DNA from: Pogostemon cablin
Lineage: Eukaryota > Streptophyta > Magnoliopsida > Lamiales > Lamiaceae
Length of the DNA: 64,000 nt
Assembly (NCBI GenBank): GCA_023678885.1
Contig: CM043001.1
Location: 6,148,001 to 6,212,000 of the forward strand
Direction of reading: 5' to 3'
A program made the position numbers and the translations under genes. This document shows, in pieces, positions 46,290 through 57,692 of the stretch. The notes beneath the pieces were generated by a model. The model did no database searches, was not told the DNA's origin, and saw only the letters and a list, made by a program, of their open reading frames with translations. Positions within the stretch are counted from its first letter, which is position 1. The number at the start of each line of letters is the position of its first letter.

Positions 46290-46796
46290 TCAGATCAAGG
46301 TATCCACAAAGATGACACAAACATCATCTGGCGATCTATAATGCTTCAAGCGATGTCCATTCGCCTTAAAAATATCTCCATCCTTGTCAATAAGCTCAAA
46401 ACTCCCCCCTCCTAAGACTCGATGAATCATGAACGGTCCCGTCCACTTCGATTTCAACTTGCCTGCAAAAAGCTTTAAACGAGAGTTAAAAAGTAATACC
46501 TCATCTCCTTACTTGAACTCCTTGTACGAGATCTTCGAATCATGTCACCTCTTAATCCTTTTCTTATAGATCTCTGAATTCTTGTACGCATCCTTGAGAG
46601 TCAAGTTCAAGCTTCGCAAAGCCCAAAATGCTTTGTGTTGAATTTCTACAGGTAAGTGGCACGACTTCCCATAGACAATCTGATACGGTGACATATCTAA
46701 CACCATCTTGTACGCGGTTCGAAACCCCCACACGACATCATCGAGCTTCAAAGCCCAATCCTTTCTATTGGTTCCGACCACCTTCTCCACACCTTA
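46290..46796 (-). pseudogene. Gypsy integrase C-terminal fragment
   Basis: NRKDWALKLDDVVWGFRTAYK, SPYQIVYGKSCHLPVE and KAFWALRSLN match the Tat/Athila integrase (NRKDW..AYRTAYKTP..CHLPVELEHKAYWA). After two in-frame stops (near 46543 and 46513) comes GDEVLLFNSRLKLFAGKLKS, WTGPF and FKANGHRLKHY, the domain after the core, ending at the stop 46290-46292. The 5' side is cut at 46796 by the inverted LTR block, so the catalytic D,D,E are absent. Confidence 0.88.
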
Positions 46797-46798
46797 AA

Positions 46799-48426
46799 GT
46801 TATGGTTACGCGTGAATATGTATTGATATGAGTATTTATATTAACCTATATAGTGCCTCACGCACTTGAGTGGAAGAGAATAAATACTTATCTTGTGAGC
46901 GAAATTACTTAGTACTCCGAATGGTATGTGATTGGATTGATTTTGCATGAGTGATATATATGAAGCAATTAATACTTGTTTGATTGAATGAAGTTGCATG
47001 TGTGATATATATTGTACTTGATCTTGGTGAATTATACACGACTCCTGTGGTTTGATTTGGTTGCCTCGGGACGAGCAACATGTAAGTTTGGGGGTTTGAT
47101 GAGTGTGTAAATTCACAAGTTTGGCATCGGGTTTTGTGCTAGTTTTGGAGCGTTTTGAGGTGGAAGTAGGTGAAAAACCTATATATATTGTGAATTAGCA
47201 TGAATCAGGTGTTAGTGGAGCTATTTAAATGGTTTTCATAGCAAAAACGGAGTGGAAGTGCCAAGAATCGAAGAGACGAATTCAAGACCACGCGAACCGC
47301 CAAGGAAAGAGTAGGGTTCGACCTGATGGAGTAGGGTTCGACCTCTCCTACAGGTCGAACCAGCATTGTTAAACAGCAGAAGGAGGGTTCGACCACGACT
47401 CAAGGGGTTTGACCTGTTCATTAGGTCAAACCATGGTCGAACCAGTTCGCGAGAAGATGGGTTCGACCACGACGTTGGGGGTTCGAGCTGACAGTTGATC
47501 GAACCAGGAGCGGAAATTATCCAGTAGCATGGTTCGACCTGAGGTTCGACCTGTGAGGAAGTGTTTCGACCTGTGCAAGAGGTCGAACCAAGTGCAAAAT
47601 GTGTCCAGTAGCAGGGTTCGACCTGGGGTTCGACCTGTTGGCCAGTGGTTCGACCTGTTGACGAGTTCGAACCAAAACGTGGAAACTTACTTTATCCGGA
47701 TTTTCTAGGCCAAAACGCGTGAGATCACTTGAAAAGCCCATTCCAAGCCCTAGAGACGTGATTACAAGTATAAAAGGAAGCTCATGCAGTCAAGAAAAGG
47801 GAGACATCGAAGAACGTCCAAGCACGAAGAGCTTAAGATCGTGAATCATAAGAGGAGTCCATCCGGAGGGTGGTGACAGAAGTGTAGCTAGAGACTCAAT
47901 TAAGATTGGTCCATCTAACCATGATTATTCTTAGATCAATCATGGGCTAGAGCCACTTCGGTAGTTCTAGGGTTATGAAGGTTTCATGAGTTAATTTGTA
48001 TTTCGTGTGTATACTCCGTACAACACTACTTGTGGTTTAGTTTATATAAGATTGCACGTTTTTAATCCATACTCATAGTTGTTTTGTGCATCAATAATCG
48101 TTGTGTAGAGTCTGAATGCATAACATGATTATTGGTTGAGTGCGTTCACTAATGAGCAGGGTTTATTGTTATAATTCTAAGTGAAGGGATTCCGAAGTCT
48201 TATTAGAACTGTCTTATATGAATGTTTGTTAATTGAATTGAATTCGGGTTAACAAGTAGGATAAAGAGTATAACTTTATAGTACCTAAAAAGGGAGATCA
48301 AATCGGGTTAGAGTACTAAGTGCACAGGAAATAATTGATTATGATAGTACCTAGAAAGGGAGGTAAAGTATACGTTTTTCTCTGAGGATACTCACACGTG
48401 TCAAAAGCTTATCTATTTGTGTCTAT
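46799..48426 (+). repeat. Inverted LTR block (C)
   Basis: An inverted copy of 41275-42875: the polypurine tract region (46799-47096) and then an LTR starting TGATGAGTGTG at 47097. It lacks the last 350 bp or so of the LTR. Junction to the next LTR is at about 48425, with a TA shared by both sequences. Confidence 0.88.
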
Positions 48427-49462
48427 ACACATGGAAGTTCAATTAACTAGATAAAACCTTCACAACCCTAGTTCTACCAAAAAGGCTCTAGCCCATGATG
48501 TTGCGAAGAACAATCATGGGTGTTGGATAGATCTTACCCGGATGTCCAGAAAATACAAGATAAATTAGGAAACGAATAAACCCTAGATGTGGCCTCAACG
48601 CGTATTTCTCGCTCTTGAATTCTCCTCTTGGTTCTCCTCTTGATTCCATAAACGAATCTTCAAAGTGATGGATGGATGGAGAAAAGGATGATGGTTGGGG
48701 GGTGATTCCCCCTTGTGGGGTGTTGTATGTTGTGGCCTCTCTTCTCCTCTCTTGTATTGTGTTGTGTTTCTCCTTTTTGGGACTGTATAAACCTCCTTTT
48801 ATACTTGTAATCACGTCTCCTAGGTTTGGAAGAGTTTTTCAAGTGATCACACGCGTTTAGGCCTCGAAAATACGGATTTGGTAAGTTCCTGAAGCGCGGT
48901 TCGACCTCCCAAACAGGTCGAACCAACCCCTACAGGTCGAACCATTCATGTCGTGGTCGAACCAGCATTTTTTCCGTTGGGTTCGACCTCGGTTCGACCT
49001 CAAGAAGGTCGAATCAAGGTGCGCAGTCTCTCCGTTTCACGTATAACTTTCACATCCGACCTCCGAATTGAGTGATGTTTGTGCTCACGCGATCCTATCT
49101 TTCTTGTCTTTCTATCCATATAAAGAAATTACAAAAAACTCTAAGAATTGGATATGTAACAGGCCATGGAAAGTAGCACTGCAATTCTGTTCGGCACAGC
49201 TCGCGCGGCGTCACTACTTTGCTCATAACTTCCTCGTTCGGACTTCAATGATGGTGTTCTTTACGCCAAAACGACCCTCTCTTCAGTGGCTTTCCAACTA
49301 TATATTACAACAACAGTTTCGAGCTCCAAAACAATACAGAATAATTATGAAATTTGAATGTGCGTTTTCAGCATTCTTGCACAAATTGCACCTTTTCTCC
49401 AACTTTGCACTTTTCATCCTTTTTCCACCTAAAAACAACAAAACACCTCAAGTGCACATAAT
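48427..49462 (-). repeat. Partial LTR (D) of a second subfamily
   Basis: Matches 50262-51320 of LTR E (for example GGCTCTAGCCCATGATGTT.CG, GATGGATGGA). It stops at CACATAATTC, missing about 105 bp of its end, and runs straight into a PBS. Confidence 0.85.
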
Positions 49463-49480
49463 TCCCCGGCAACGGCGCCA
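49463..49480 (-). promoter_or_regulatory. 18-nt tRNA-Asp primer-binding site
   Basis: The minus strand reads TGGCGCCGTTGCCGGGGA: exactly the last 18 nt of plant tRNA-Asp including CCA, the standard length set by the modified base at tRNA position 58. It serves LTR E. Confidence 0.88.
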
Positions 49481-49486
49481 AGAACT

Positions 49487-51433
49487 TGATGCGCATTTTC
49501 TTTGCACGCAAAATTAATCCCCAAGTATTAAGGATATCAATTGCAGCTTAAGCAAGCGACCAAGTGAATATCGAACCCAAAGGACGGCGTATTATCAATT
49601 TAATTATTATCTAAATTAATTAAGATAAGTTGGCAATTAAGTTTGAGGTTTAGGATGATTAAACTAATAAACAAGTAATTAAAATAACAAATAAAATAAA
49701 TGTTACTTGAAGAATACGAAAGTGGATCAAGTAGGAGAATAGGTAGCTCTAGGATAATCCAGTTTCACTACTTAACTTCTCTTCCATGTGTCAATGTCCG
49801 ACTCTGCCTTATGGAATATGGACGCATCACTAAACCATGCATATCTACTCTATAGACACAAGTAAACATGCGTGTAACACGTGTGAATAACCTCGGAGCA
49901 AGAGACGTAATTTTACCCCCCTTTTTAGGTACTATCAGTATCAATTATTTCTCCCTAGGATTGGTACTCTAACCCGATATGATCTCCCTTTATAGGTACT
50001 ATAAAATTACCCTCTTTATCCTACTTAATAACCCGAATTCAATTAATAAGTATTCATATATGATAGTTCTAATGAAGCTTCGGAGTCCCCTCACTTAGAA
50101 TCATAACATGGAATCCTGCTCAGCAGTGAACGCACTCAATCAATAACCAAGATATGTATTCAGACTCTACATAACAGTTAATGATGCACAAAATGACCGT
50201 GAGTATGGATTAAGTAAGCACAATCATATATAAAATAAATCCACAAGTAGTGTTGTACGGAGTGTACACATGAAAGTTCAATTAATTCGTAAAACCTTCA
50301 CAACCCTAGTTCTACCAAAAAGGCTCTAGCCCATGATGTTACGAAGAACAATCATGGGTGTTGGATAGATCTTACCCGGATATCTGAAAAATACAAGATA
50401 AATTAGGAAACAAATAAAACCCTAGATGTGGGCATCGTCGCGTCCTTCTCCGTCTTGAATTCTCCTCTTGGTTCTCCTCTTGATTCCACAAACGAATCTT
50501 CAAAGTGATGGATGGATGGAAGAAAAGATGATGGTTGGGGGGTGATCCCCCCTTGTGGGGTGTTGTATGTTGTGGCCTCTCTTCTCCTCTCTTGTATTGT
50601 GTTGTGTTCCTCTGTGATTGGACATCTTCCTTGACTGCATGAACCTCCTTTTATACTTGTAATCACGTCTCCAGGGCTTGGAATGGGCTTTTCAAGTGAT
50701 CACACGCTTTTGGCCTCAAAAATCCGAATAAGGTAAGTTCCCGCACGTAGGTACGACCTCGTCAAACAGGTCGAACCACTGGCTACAGGTCGAACCCTGC
50801 TACTGGACACATTCTGCACTTGGTTCGACCTCTTGCACAGGTCGAACCACTCCCTCTTTGGTCGAATCACAGGTCGAACCGATTTGCGCAGTCTCTCCGT
50901 TTCACGTATAACTTTCACATCCGACCTCCGAATTGAGTAATTTTTGTGCTCACACGATCCTCTCTTCCTTTGCTTTCTATCTATATAAAGAAATCATAAA
51001 AAATCCAAGAATTGAATATATAACAGGCCATGGAAAGTAGCACTGCAATTCTGTTCGGCATAGCTCGCGCGGCTTCACCACTTTGCTCATAACTTCCTCG
51101 TTCGAACTTCAATGATGTGTTCTTTACGCCAAAACGACCCTCTGTTCAGTGGCTTTCTAACCATATATCATACGAACAGTTTCGAGCTCCAAAATAATAC
51201 AGAATAATTATGAAAGTTGGATGTGCATTTTCAGCATTCTTGCACAAATTGCACCTTTTCTCCAACTTTGCACTTTTTCATCCTTTTTCCACCTAAAACA
51301 CAATAAAACACCTCAAGTACACATGATTCTCACATAAATCGAATATAAGACACTTGTGCTCATATAAGACTACAATATCAATCAAAAAGGTGTTAAATTG
51401 AATATTAAAATACGCTTATTTTCACTCTCATCA
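49487..51433 (-). repeat. Full LTR (E) of the second subfamily
   Basis: 1947 bp, TGATGCGCATT to ACTCTCATCA. It has a polypurine tract on one side (51434-51450, minus AAGTTTGGGGAAT) and a PBS on the other (49463-49480), so it is shared between two tandem element units. Confidence 0.85.
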
Positions 51434-53256
51434 ATTCCCCAAACTTACCCGTTGCTCGTCCCGAGGCAACAAAATAAAGATAAAGAGAAATAGAGTATGA
51501 AAATTAGCGGGGAAACAAGGACTATGACCAATACCCATTCAAAATACAATTGTCCTCAACTTAGGTCATGCAACTCTCATTATATGTAATAATCAATTCA
51601 TAGCATACAAGTTAAGACAATCACCACCAATTCAAATGCTCCATCAACATGTTCTCACGGGAAGTATATATATGATCTTTCACTCAAGTGTAAAAGATGT
51701 ACACTTATGGGTTAAGGTGTTTACGCTCTAATTCAATTCAAGTGCATGCGTAACCATAAGCTTGCCAAAAGTCTCAAACTCTCTACCACTAAAAGTATGA
51801 CTCGACAATGGGATCAAAAAGGACTTTCATTAGGATGTAATGTCGGCTCTTTGGTAAGGGTAGAAAACATATGGATAAAGTGACTCAATTAGTAGAGAAT
51901 TAAAACCGGAGATCTTATGTACTGCAGATTTTTACACTTCAAGGCTATCCAGCTTCATGCTCTTCTAATTTTCTTTTCTCTCCTTTCCTTCAAGCTCAAC
52001 ATACTTTTTCTTGTCTTCAAGCACATTCTTTTTTCTCTCGAGGTACCAGTTTCGGGCACTACCTCACGCATCCTCCATAGGGTACTAGATTTAAGCACTA
52101 CCCTAGAGTTTTTGATTCCATGGAGTACTAGATTTAAGCACTACTCCATGCTTCTCCTTAGATGCATTATCATAATCCATCACTATTAATTTCAACACCA
52201 ATTTCATTCCTTCCCAAATTGTTATCAAGCACTATTAACACACTTTGACAGCATTTAATTCTTCACTAAATATAGGAATTTAAGCCTCAAATAGGATATC
52301 AAAGTGGCTATCTTCGTAGGTTACCAAAGAAATAAGATTTTTAGGCTCAACGGGGCTAACTACGAATATATAATTATTTGGTAGGGAATTATTTGGCTAA
52401 GTGACTCATAAATTCAAGGATGGCCTAAAATCATCTCCCATCATCTAACACACATTTAGTTTCAAATAAGACAAGAGGCAAGTTCTAGAATACACATACA
52501 AGAACGATACTCACCAGAAAAGAAAATATCATGTGATTATGTATCATGATCAACGAGGCTCAAAATCTCACATGGGTTTTTAACAAGTAACAGAGCACTT
52601 TTCATGGTAGGTAATATCCCACAAGTACACATAGAACTTTATATCACAATATAACTCAAGTACACTTCCTTCATCAATTTCAAGAGCATATGAATTTCAA
52701 AGATAATTTTAACAATATAAGCTCACATGGATCACCACCATAAACTCAATCCTTCCACTCCATGAATTAAAAGCACATATAAAAATTAGAAAAAGGAAAC
52801 GAGGGCACCTAATTTTTCTTCAACGTACGCACGAGCTCCTCGAGTCAAAACCTCAATGTAGAACTCGTCTTGCCACCTAGTTACCCTTTTCTATCATCAA
52901 AGCTCACATGATCCTCTTTTCCTTGACTTTCTCTGAATATAGAGATATCACCAAAACTCCAAGAATTGAATCTGTAACAAGCCATTGAAAGTAGCACATC
53001 AGTTCTGTTCGGCACAGCTCGCGCGACGTCATCACTTTGCTCATAACTTTCTCGTTCGGAATCTGATTGGGATGTTCTTTACACCAAAACGACCCTCTCT
53101 TCTGTAGCTTTTCAACTATATATCCAAATCTAATTCAGAGCTCCACATAAATATAGAATAATTACACAAGTTGGATGTGCGTTTATCAGCATTCTTGCAC
53201 AAATTGTACCTTTTCTCAAACTTGGCTCTTTTGATCCTTTTTCTACCTAAAATACT
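51434..53256 (-). other. Short internal region between LTRs E and B
   Basis: 51434-52800 resembles the PPT-proximal region at 42577-43900; 52900-53256 resembles the LTR tail at 50940-51290 and the segment at 49070-49440 (GCACAGCTCGCGCG.CGTCA.CACTTTGCTCATAACTT). Nothing coding is seen. It is an element unit with nearly all of its gag-pol deleted. Confidence 0.6.
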
Positions 53257-53315
53257 TGGTAAGTATTCCCGCCTATCACGCGGGTGACCGGGTTCGATCC
53301 CCGGTAACGGCGCCA
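53257..53315 (+). other. Extended tRNA-Asp sequence at the primer-binding site
   Basis: About 59 nt match plant tRNA-Asp from the D arm through CCA: GGTAAGTATTCCCGCC, then an anticodon loop reading CTATCAC (normally CTGTCAC, so GTC has become ATC), GCGGGTGACC, GGGTTCGATCCCCGG and AACGGCGCCA. One C is missing before GGGTTCG. The first 15 or so nt of the tRNA are replaced by element sequence, and CCA is present, so it derives from a mature tRNA and is not a tRNA gene. The last 18 nt are the PBS for LTR B, six bases away. Confidence 0.85.
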
Positions 53316-53321
53316 AAAACT

Positions 53322-55002
53322 TGATGAGCGTTTTCTCAACACACAATTAATCCCCAAGTATGAAGGATATCAATTGTAGTTTCGAAGGTGGCCAAGTTAA
53401 ATATCGAATCCACGGGACGGATAAATATCAATTTAATTACGTTCTAGTAGATTATGACTATTTTGGAAATAAACAGTTGGTTTATAAACTAAGTAACAAT
53501 TTAAATAGCTAATAAATAACAAGAGCAAGTAAATAATAGTTGTGATCGAATAAGATAATAGGTAGTTCGTCAGGCCATCCAGTTTTTTTCGTTAATTCGT
53601 ACTTTCGTGTGTTGATGTCCGACTCTGCCTTGTGGTTTATGGACGCATCGCTAGACCATGCGAATCTATTCTATAGACACAAATAGATAAGCTTTTGACA
53701 ACGGTGAGTATCCTCAGAGCAAGACGTATACTTTACCTCCCTTTCTAGGTACTATCATAATCAATTATTTCCTGTGCACTTAGTACTCTAACCCAATTTG
53801 ATCTCCCTTTTTAGGTACTATAAAGTTATACTCTTTATCCTACTTGTTAACCCGAATTCAATTCAATTAACAAATATTCATATAAGACAGTTCTAATAAG
53901 ACTTCGGAATCCCTTCACTTAGAATTATAACAATAAACCCTGCTCATTAGTGAACGCACTCAACCAATAATCATGTTATGCATTCAGACTCTACACAACG
54001 ATTATTGATGCACAAAACAACTATGAGTATGGATTAAAAATGTGCAATCTTATATAAACTAAACCACAAGTAGTGTTGTACGGAGTATACACACGAAATA
54101 CAAATTAACTCATGAAACCTTCATAACCCTAGAACTACCGAAGTGGCTCTAACCAATGATTGATCTAAGAACAATCATGGTTAGATGGACCAATCTTACT
54201 TGAGTCTCCAGCTACACCTCTGTCACCACCCTCCGGATGGACTCCTCTTATGATTCACGATCTTAAGCTCTTCGTGCTTGGTCGTTCTTCGATGTCTCTC
54301 TTTTCTTGACTGCATGAGCCTCCTTTTATACTTGTAATCACGTCTCTAGGACTTGAAATGGGCTTTTCAAGTGATCTCACGCGTTTTGGCCTCGAAAATC
54401 TGGATAAAGTAAGTTTTCGTATTTTGGTTCGACCTCGTCAACAGGTCGAACCACTGACCAACAGGTCGAACCCCAGGTCGAACCCTGCTACTGGACACAT
54501 TCTGCGCTTGGTTCGACTTCTTGCACAGGTCGAACCACTTCCTCACAGGTCGAACCTCAGGTCGAACCACGCTACTGGACAATTTCTGTTCCTGGTTCGA
54601 CCAACTGTCAGGTCGAACCCCCAACGTCGTGGTAAAACTCATCTTCTCGCGAACTGGTTCGACCATGGTTCAACTTGATGAACAGGTCGAACCCCTTGAG
54701 TCATGGTCGAACCCTCCTTCTGCTATTTCACAATGCTGGTTCGACCTGTAAGAGAGGTCGAACCCTACTCCATCAGGTCGAACCCTACTCTTTCCTTGGC
54801 GGTTCGCGTGGTCTCGACTTCGTCTCTTCGATTCTTGGCACTTCCACTCCGTTTTTGCTATGAAAACCAGTTAAATAGCTCCACTAACACCTGATTCATG
54901 CTAATTCACAATATATATAGGTTTTCCACCTATTTTCACCTCAAAACGCTCCAAAACTAGCACAAAACCCGATGCCAAACTTGTGAATTTACACACTCAT
55001 CA
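53322..55002 (-). repeat. Outer 5' LTR (B) of the gypsy complex
   Basis: 1681 bp, TGATGAGCG to CACTCATCA; nearly identical to LTR A except for the 32-bp gap in A. 54425-54790 carries the GGTTCGACCT/AGGTCGAACC array. Confidence 0.92.
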
Positions 55003-55188
55003 ACTATATAATTGTCTACAGGCAATTATTTTTAAAAAATTATATATTCCATTTATTTAAACAATTCATTTATATAAATTTTTTAATAAATCACAACATG
55101 AGAATTGCGTACAAAATTAGTATAGTGATGTGAAGGATTTTTAATAAAAAAAAATTATTCATGTAAAAGATTTACGAAGAAATATATA

Positions 55189-55462
55189 CTCTTTCCGTCC
55201 CAAATTAAATTATACACTTTTGATTTTCGTATGTCCCACATTAAACTTCACAATTCAAAAATGAAACATTACATCAATCTTTAACCTTAGAAGTACATCT
55301 TAATTACAAATATATCACTCTCACCGAACACACATAACATACTTTTAAATTTATTTATTACCCAACAATACTAAATTACCCTATAAAAGTTAATAAAGTT
55401 GAAGCAATTTTTCTTAAATTATGTATCTACAATTATGTTGAAATATAAGTTTAGATGGAGAG
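55189..55462. mobile_element. Stowaway MITE
   Basis: CTCTTTCCGTCCCAAATTAA at the left, TTTAGATGGAGAG at the right, with TA on each side. Confidence 0.65.
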
Positions 55463-55594
55463 TATATGAATTATCAAATCAAAAAATCAAGGTTTTCAAT
55501 GTTATTACTAAAAGAGTGAAGATGCAATATTCAAAGTAGTATAAAATCAAAAAAACAAAAGATACGGGACAAAAAATATACATACATCAATTTA

Positions 55595-55816
55595 CTCCCC
55601 GTCCCAGGTAAAGGGTTGCTCTTTTTTTTGCATGTGAATTAAGGAGTATTATTATTTAATGTGTAGTGAGCAGTTGTATTAGTGGATGTGTGAGACTCAT
55701 ACTTTAATTGTATTAGTGGATGTGTGTATGGGTCCCATGCATGTAAAAAAATGAAAGAAGACTATTTGGGTGAGATGCTCAAAAAAAAAGTGACCATTTG
55801 AAGGGGACAGAGGAAG
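55595..55816. mobile_element. Stowaway MITE
   Basis: CTCCCCGTCCCAGGTAAAGG at the left and AAGGGGACAGAGGAAG at the right, with TA at 55593-55594 and 55817-55818. Confidence 0.75.
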
Positions 55817-56053
55817 TACTTATTTGATAGTTTATATAACGATTATTGATAAATTGGATGAACATTGTAAGACAAAAAATATTATTTATAAAGAAGTTTT
55901 GATGCAATTAATAATTTGATAATTTACTTAAATTATTCATTAGTATGTTGAAAAATAACTTTTCAAAATAAAAAATAAATACATAAAGATAAAAAAGAAA
56001 ATCACTCCAAAGTATGACGTGCATGCGACGTGTATCGCATGTCTAAAAACTAG

Positions 56054-56480
56054 TATAATAAAAATATAACCCTAATTTTTTCATTTCCCCCTCCCTCATT
56101 CTCTCTCCTCTCTCCCTCCCCACCAACCGCTTCACTCTCCACCACCTGCAATCCCACACCACATGTAATCCCACGCATCTTCCTTACGCACCCTCTCTTT
56201 CTCCGTCGTCTCTCTTCCAGGATCTCGCCATCTTTTTTCCAGGATCCGCCGCCTCTCCTCCAGGATCGAACTTTTCAGAATACGCCGCTCCATTTTCTCT
56301 CCAGAATATGAACCCTCCACCCACCGTCCTTGTCATTACTCCACCGTGCATCGTCGCTGATTTTTTCTTTGAAATATTTCACGATTCAGATCTGATAATT
56401 TTGCTTCTTTGATGTCTAATTCTTCTTGAAGGATTTTGATTTGATTCTTCGATTCTTCATGTTAACTTCTCTTTCCAAAA
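56054..56480. other. C/T-rich block, possible old 5' leader
   Basis: 56075-56330 is strongly pyrimidine-rich on the plus strand, with AACCCTAATT at its start and three CCAGGATC words (56218, 56239, 56261). It looks like a plant 5' UTR, but no exon with recognisable product follows; the best ATG (56309) opens about 35 codons only. Confidence 0.3.
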
Positions 56481-56644
56481 TCGTCACTTCATTTTTTATT
56501 AGATCTGATTAATTTGAGTCGTTAACTTTCTCATTTTCGTTAAAATTTTGGTAAGATCTTGCTGAATGTCTCGTCCCGTGAGTTGAAAAAGTTATTTGGT
56601 TGCCTTCATAATTACTGAGCATTGAAAATTCTTGTGGAGGATTC

Positions 56645-56990
56645 AGATGTTTATTAATGTATACTTTTTTACTATACAGTGTATACATTTTATTGAACAA
56701 ATGTATATCATTTTATTAATAAACAGTTGAGGTGTTCGAAGGTTGGTTTATTAATGTATACTTTTTAAATATATAGTGTATATATTTTATTGAATAAGTG
56801 TATAACGTTTTTTAATAACAGTTGGAGTGTTCAAAGAGTGATTTGGTTGCAATTGATGAACGAGTTTCATCGTATTCATAATCAGAATTGTGTTGGAGGA
56901 ATGATTGAATTTAACTCGTTTTATAATTAAAGTGTATAAATTTTATTGAACAAGTGTATAACATTTTATTAATAAATGTATATTTATTAA
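56645..56990. repeat. Tandem repeats of about 101 bp
   Basis: TTATTAATGTATACTTTTTA ... TGTATA.ATTTTATTGAA ... AACAGTTG.GGTGTTC occurs at about 56649-56737 and 56750-56838, and a partial copy lies at 56928-56985. Confidence 0.75.
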
Positions 56991-57488
56991 TAACTAACTG
57001 TATTAGTGAGCAATGGAAAGAAACATGAGTAAAAAGTAAAAATAAGTGGAGTGAGGAGTGAGGAGGAAAATGACGTCTTCATCCAATTTTAACATTTTTT
57101 ATACTTGACCAATTTATGAATAGGGGTTAGGTACATTAGTGTACACTTGTGTATAATAGATCTAACTCTTAGAATATTTGAATTAATATGAACATAAAGG
57201 AAATTATTTACAATTATTTAAGATGAGTCAATTATACTTTAAATAAAAAATATGAATCAAATGCACAATAATAGTTTTTTTTTTTTAATTGCGGGTGAAT
57301 CATGTAATCAATAACACGAAATAAATTTAAGATAAAAAGATTGAATATCAATCAATTATGGAGGTTTGCAGTGCAAGAAAAATTAAGAATTGGATGTGAC
57401 TTTTCAAGTGATAAGGAAGATTAACAATAATTAAGGTTAGCCGTTAGATTAATGCTTATATTATTAACCCAAGCAACGGCAGCAGCTT

Positions 57489-57669
57489 TAATATCCCTCT
57501 AACATCTTTAATTTTAAAATTGTCATCACCTTTCTAACACACATAACATATTTTATCATTTATTTATTACCCAAAAATACCATACTACCCCAAAAGTAAG
57601 TCAAAAAGTGATTTTTCTTAAATTTCATATCTACAATAAATGTGAAGTTGAATTTGGGGACGGAGGAAG
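57489..57669. mobile_element. Stowaway MITE, left end lost
   Basis: The right end is GGGGACGGAGGAAG/TA at 57669. The body resembles the copy at 61764-62035, but no CTCCCTCC start is present. Confidence 0.6.
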
Positions 57670-57692
57670 TATCTTTTTTTTTTGAAAAAGAG

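Larger units (their letters stand above)
40928..55002 (-). mobile_element. Ty3/gypsy complex, Tat/Athila type, 14 kb
   Basis: The outer LTRs 40928-42576 and 53322-55002 begin TGATGAG and end CTCATCA, and the duplication ACTAT (40923-40927, 55003-55007) shows they arrived as one insertion. The tRNA-Asp PBS beside the right LTR and the AAGTTTGGGGGTT polypurine tract beside the left put it on the minus strand. tRNA-Asp priming and the integrase end at 46.3-46.8 kb fit the Tat/Athila group. Most of gag-pol is gone; its place is taken by an inverted LTR block (46799-48426), a partial LTR (48427-49462), a full LTR (49487-51433) and a short internal segment. It cannot move on its own. Confidence 0.9.
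38555..56053 (+). mobile_element. Probable Helitron, interrupted by the gypsy complex
   Basis: The 5' end reads A/TCATAATAATATATTAAAAG, a common plant Helitron start. The 3' end has the hairpin GCATGCGA-CGTGTA-TCGCATGT (56021-56042), then 11 nt ending in CTAG (56050-56053), followed by T. A before the 5' end and T after the 3' end fit insertion into AT without duplication. Without 40928-55007 it is about 3.4 kb and shows no Rep/helicase, so it is non-autonomous. The two ends were paired by position and orientation, not by an alignment to a known family. Confidence 0.55.

Noticed and set aside
49068..49517. A 149-codon plus-strand frame
   Set aside because: It spans an LTR end, a primer-binding site and the start of the next LTR, antisense to the element.
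53257..53315. A tRNA-Asp gene
   Set aside because: The first part of the tRNA is missing, CCA is encoded, the anticodon is changed, and it abuts an LTR as its PBS.
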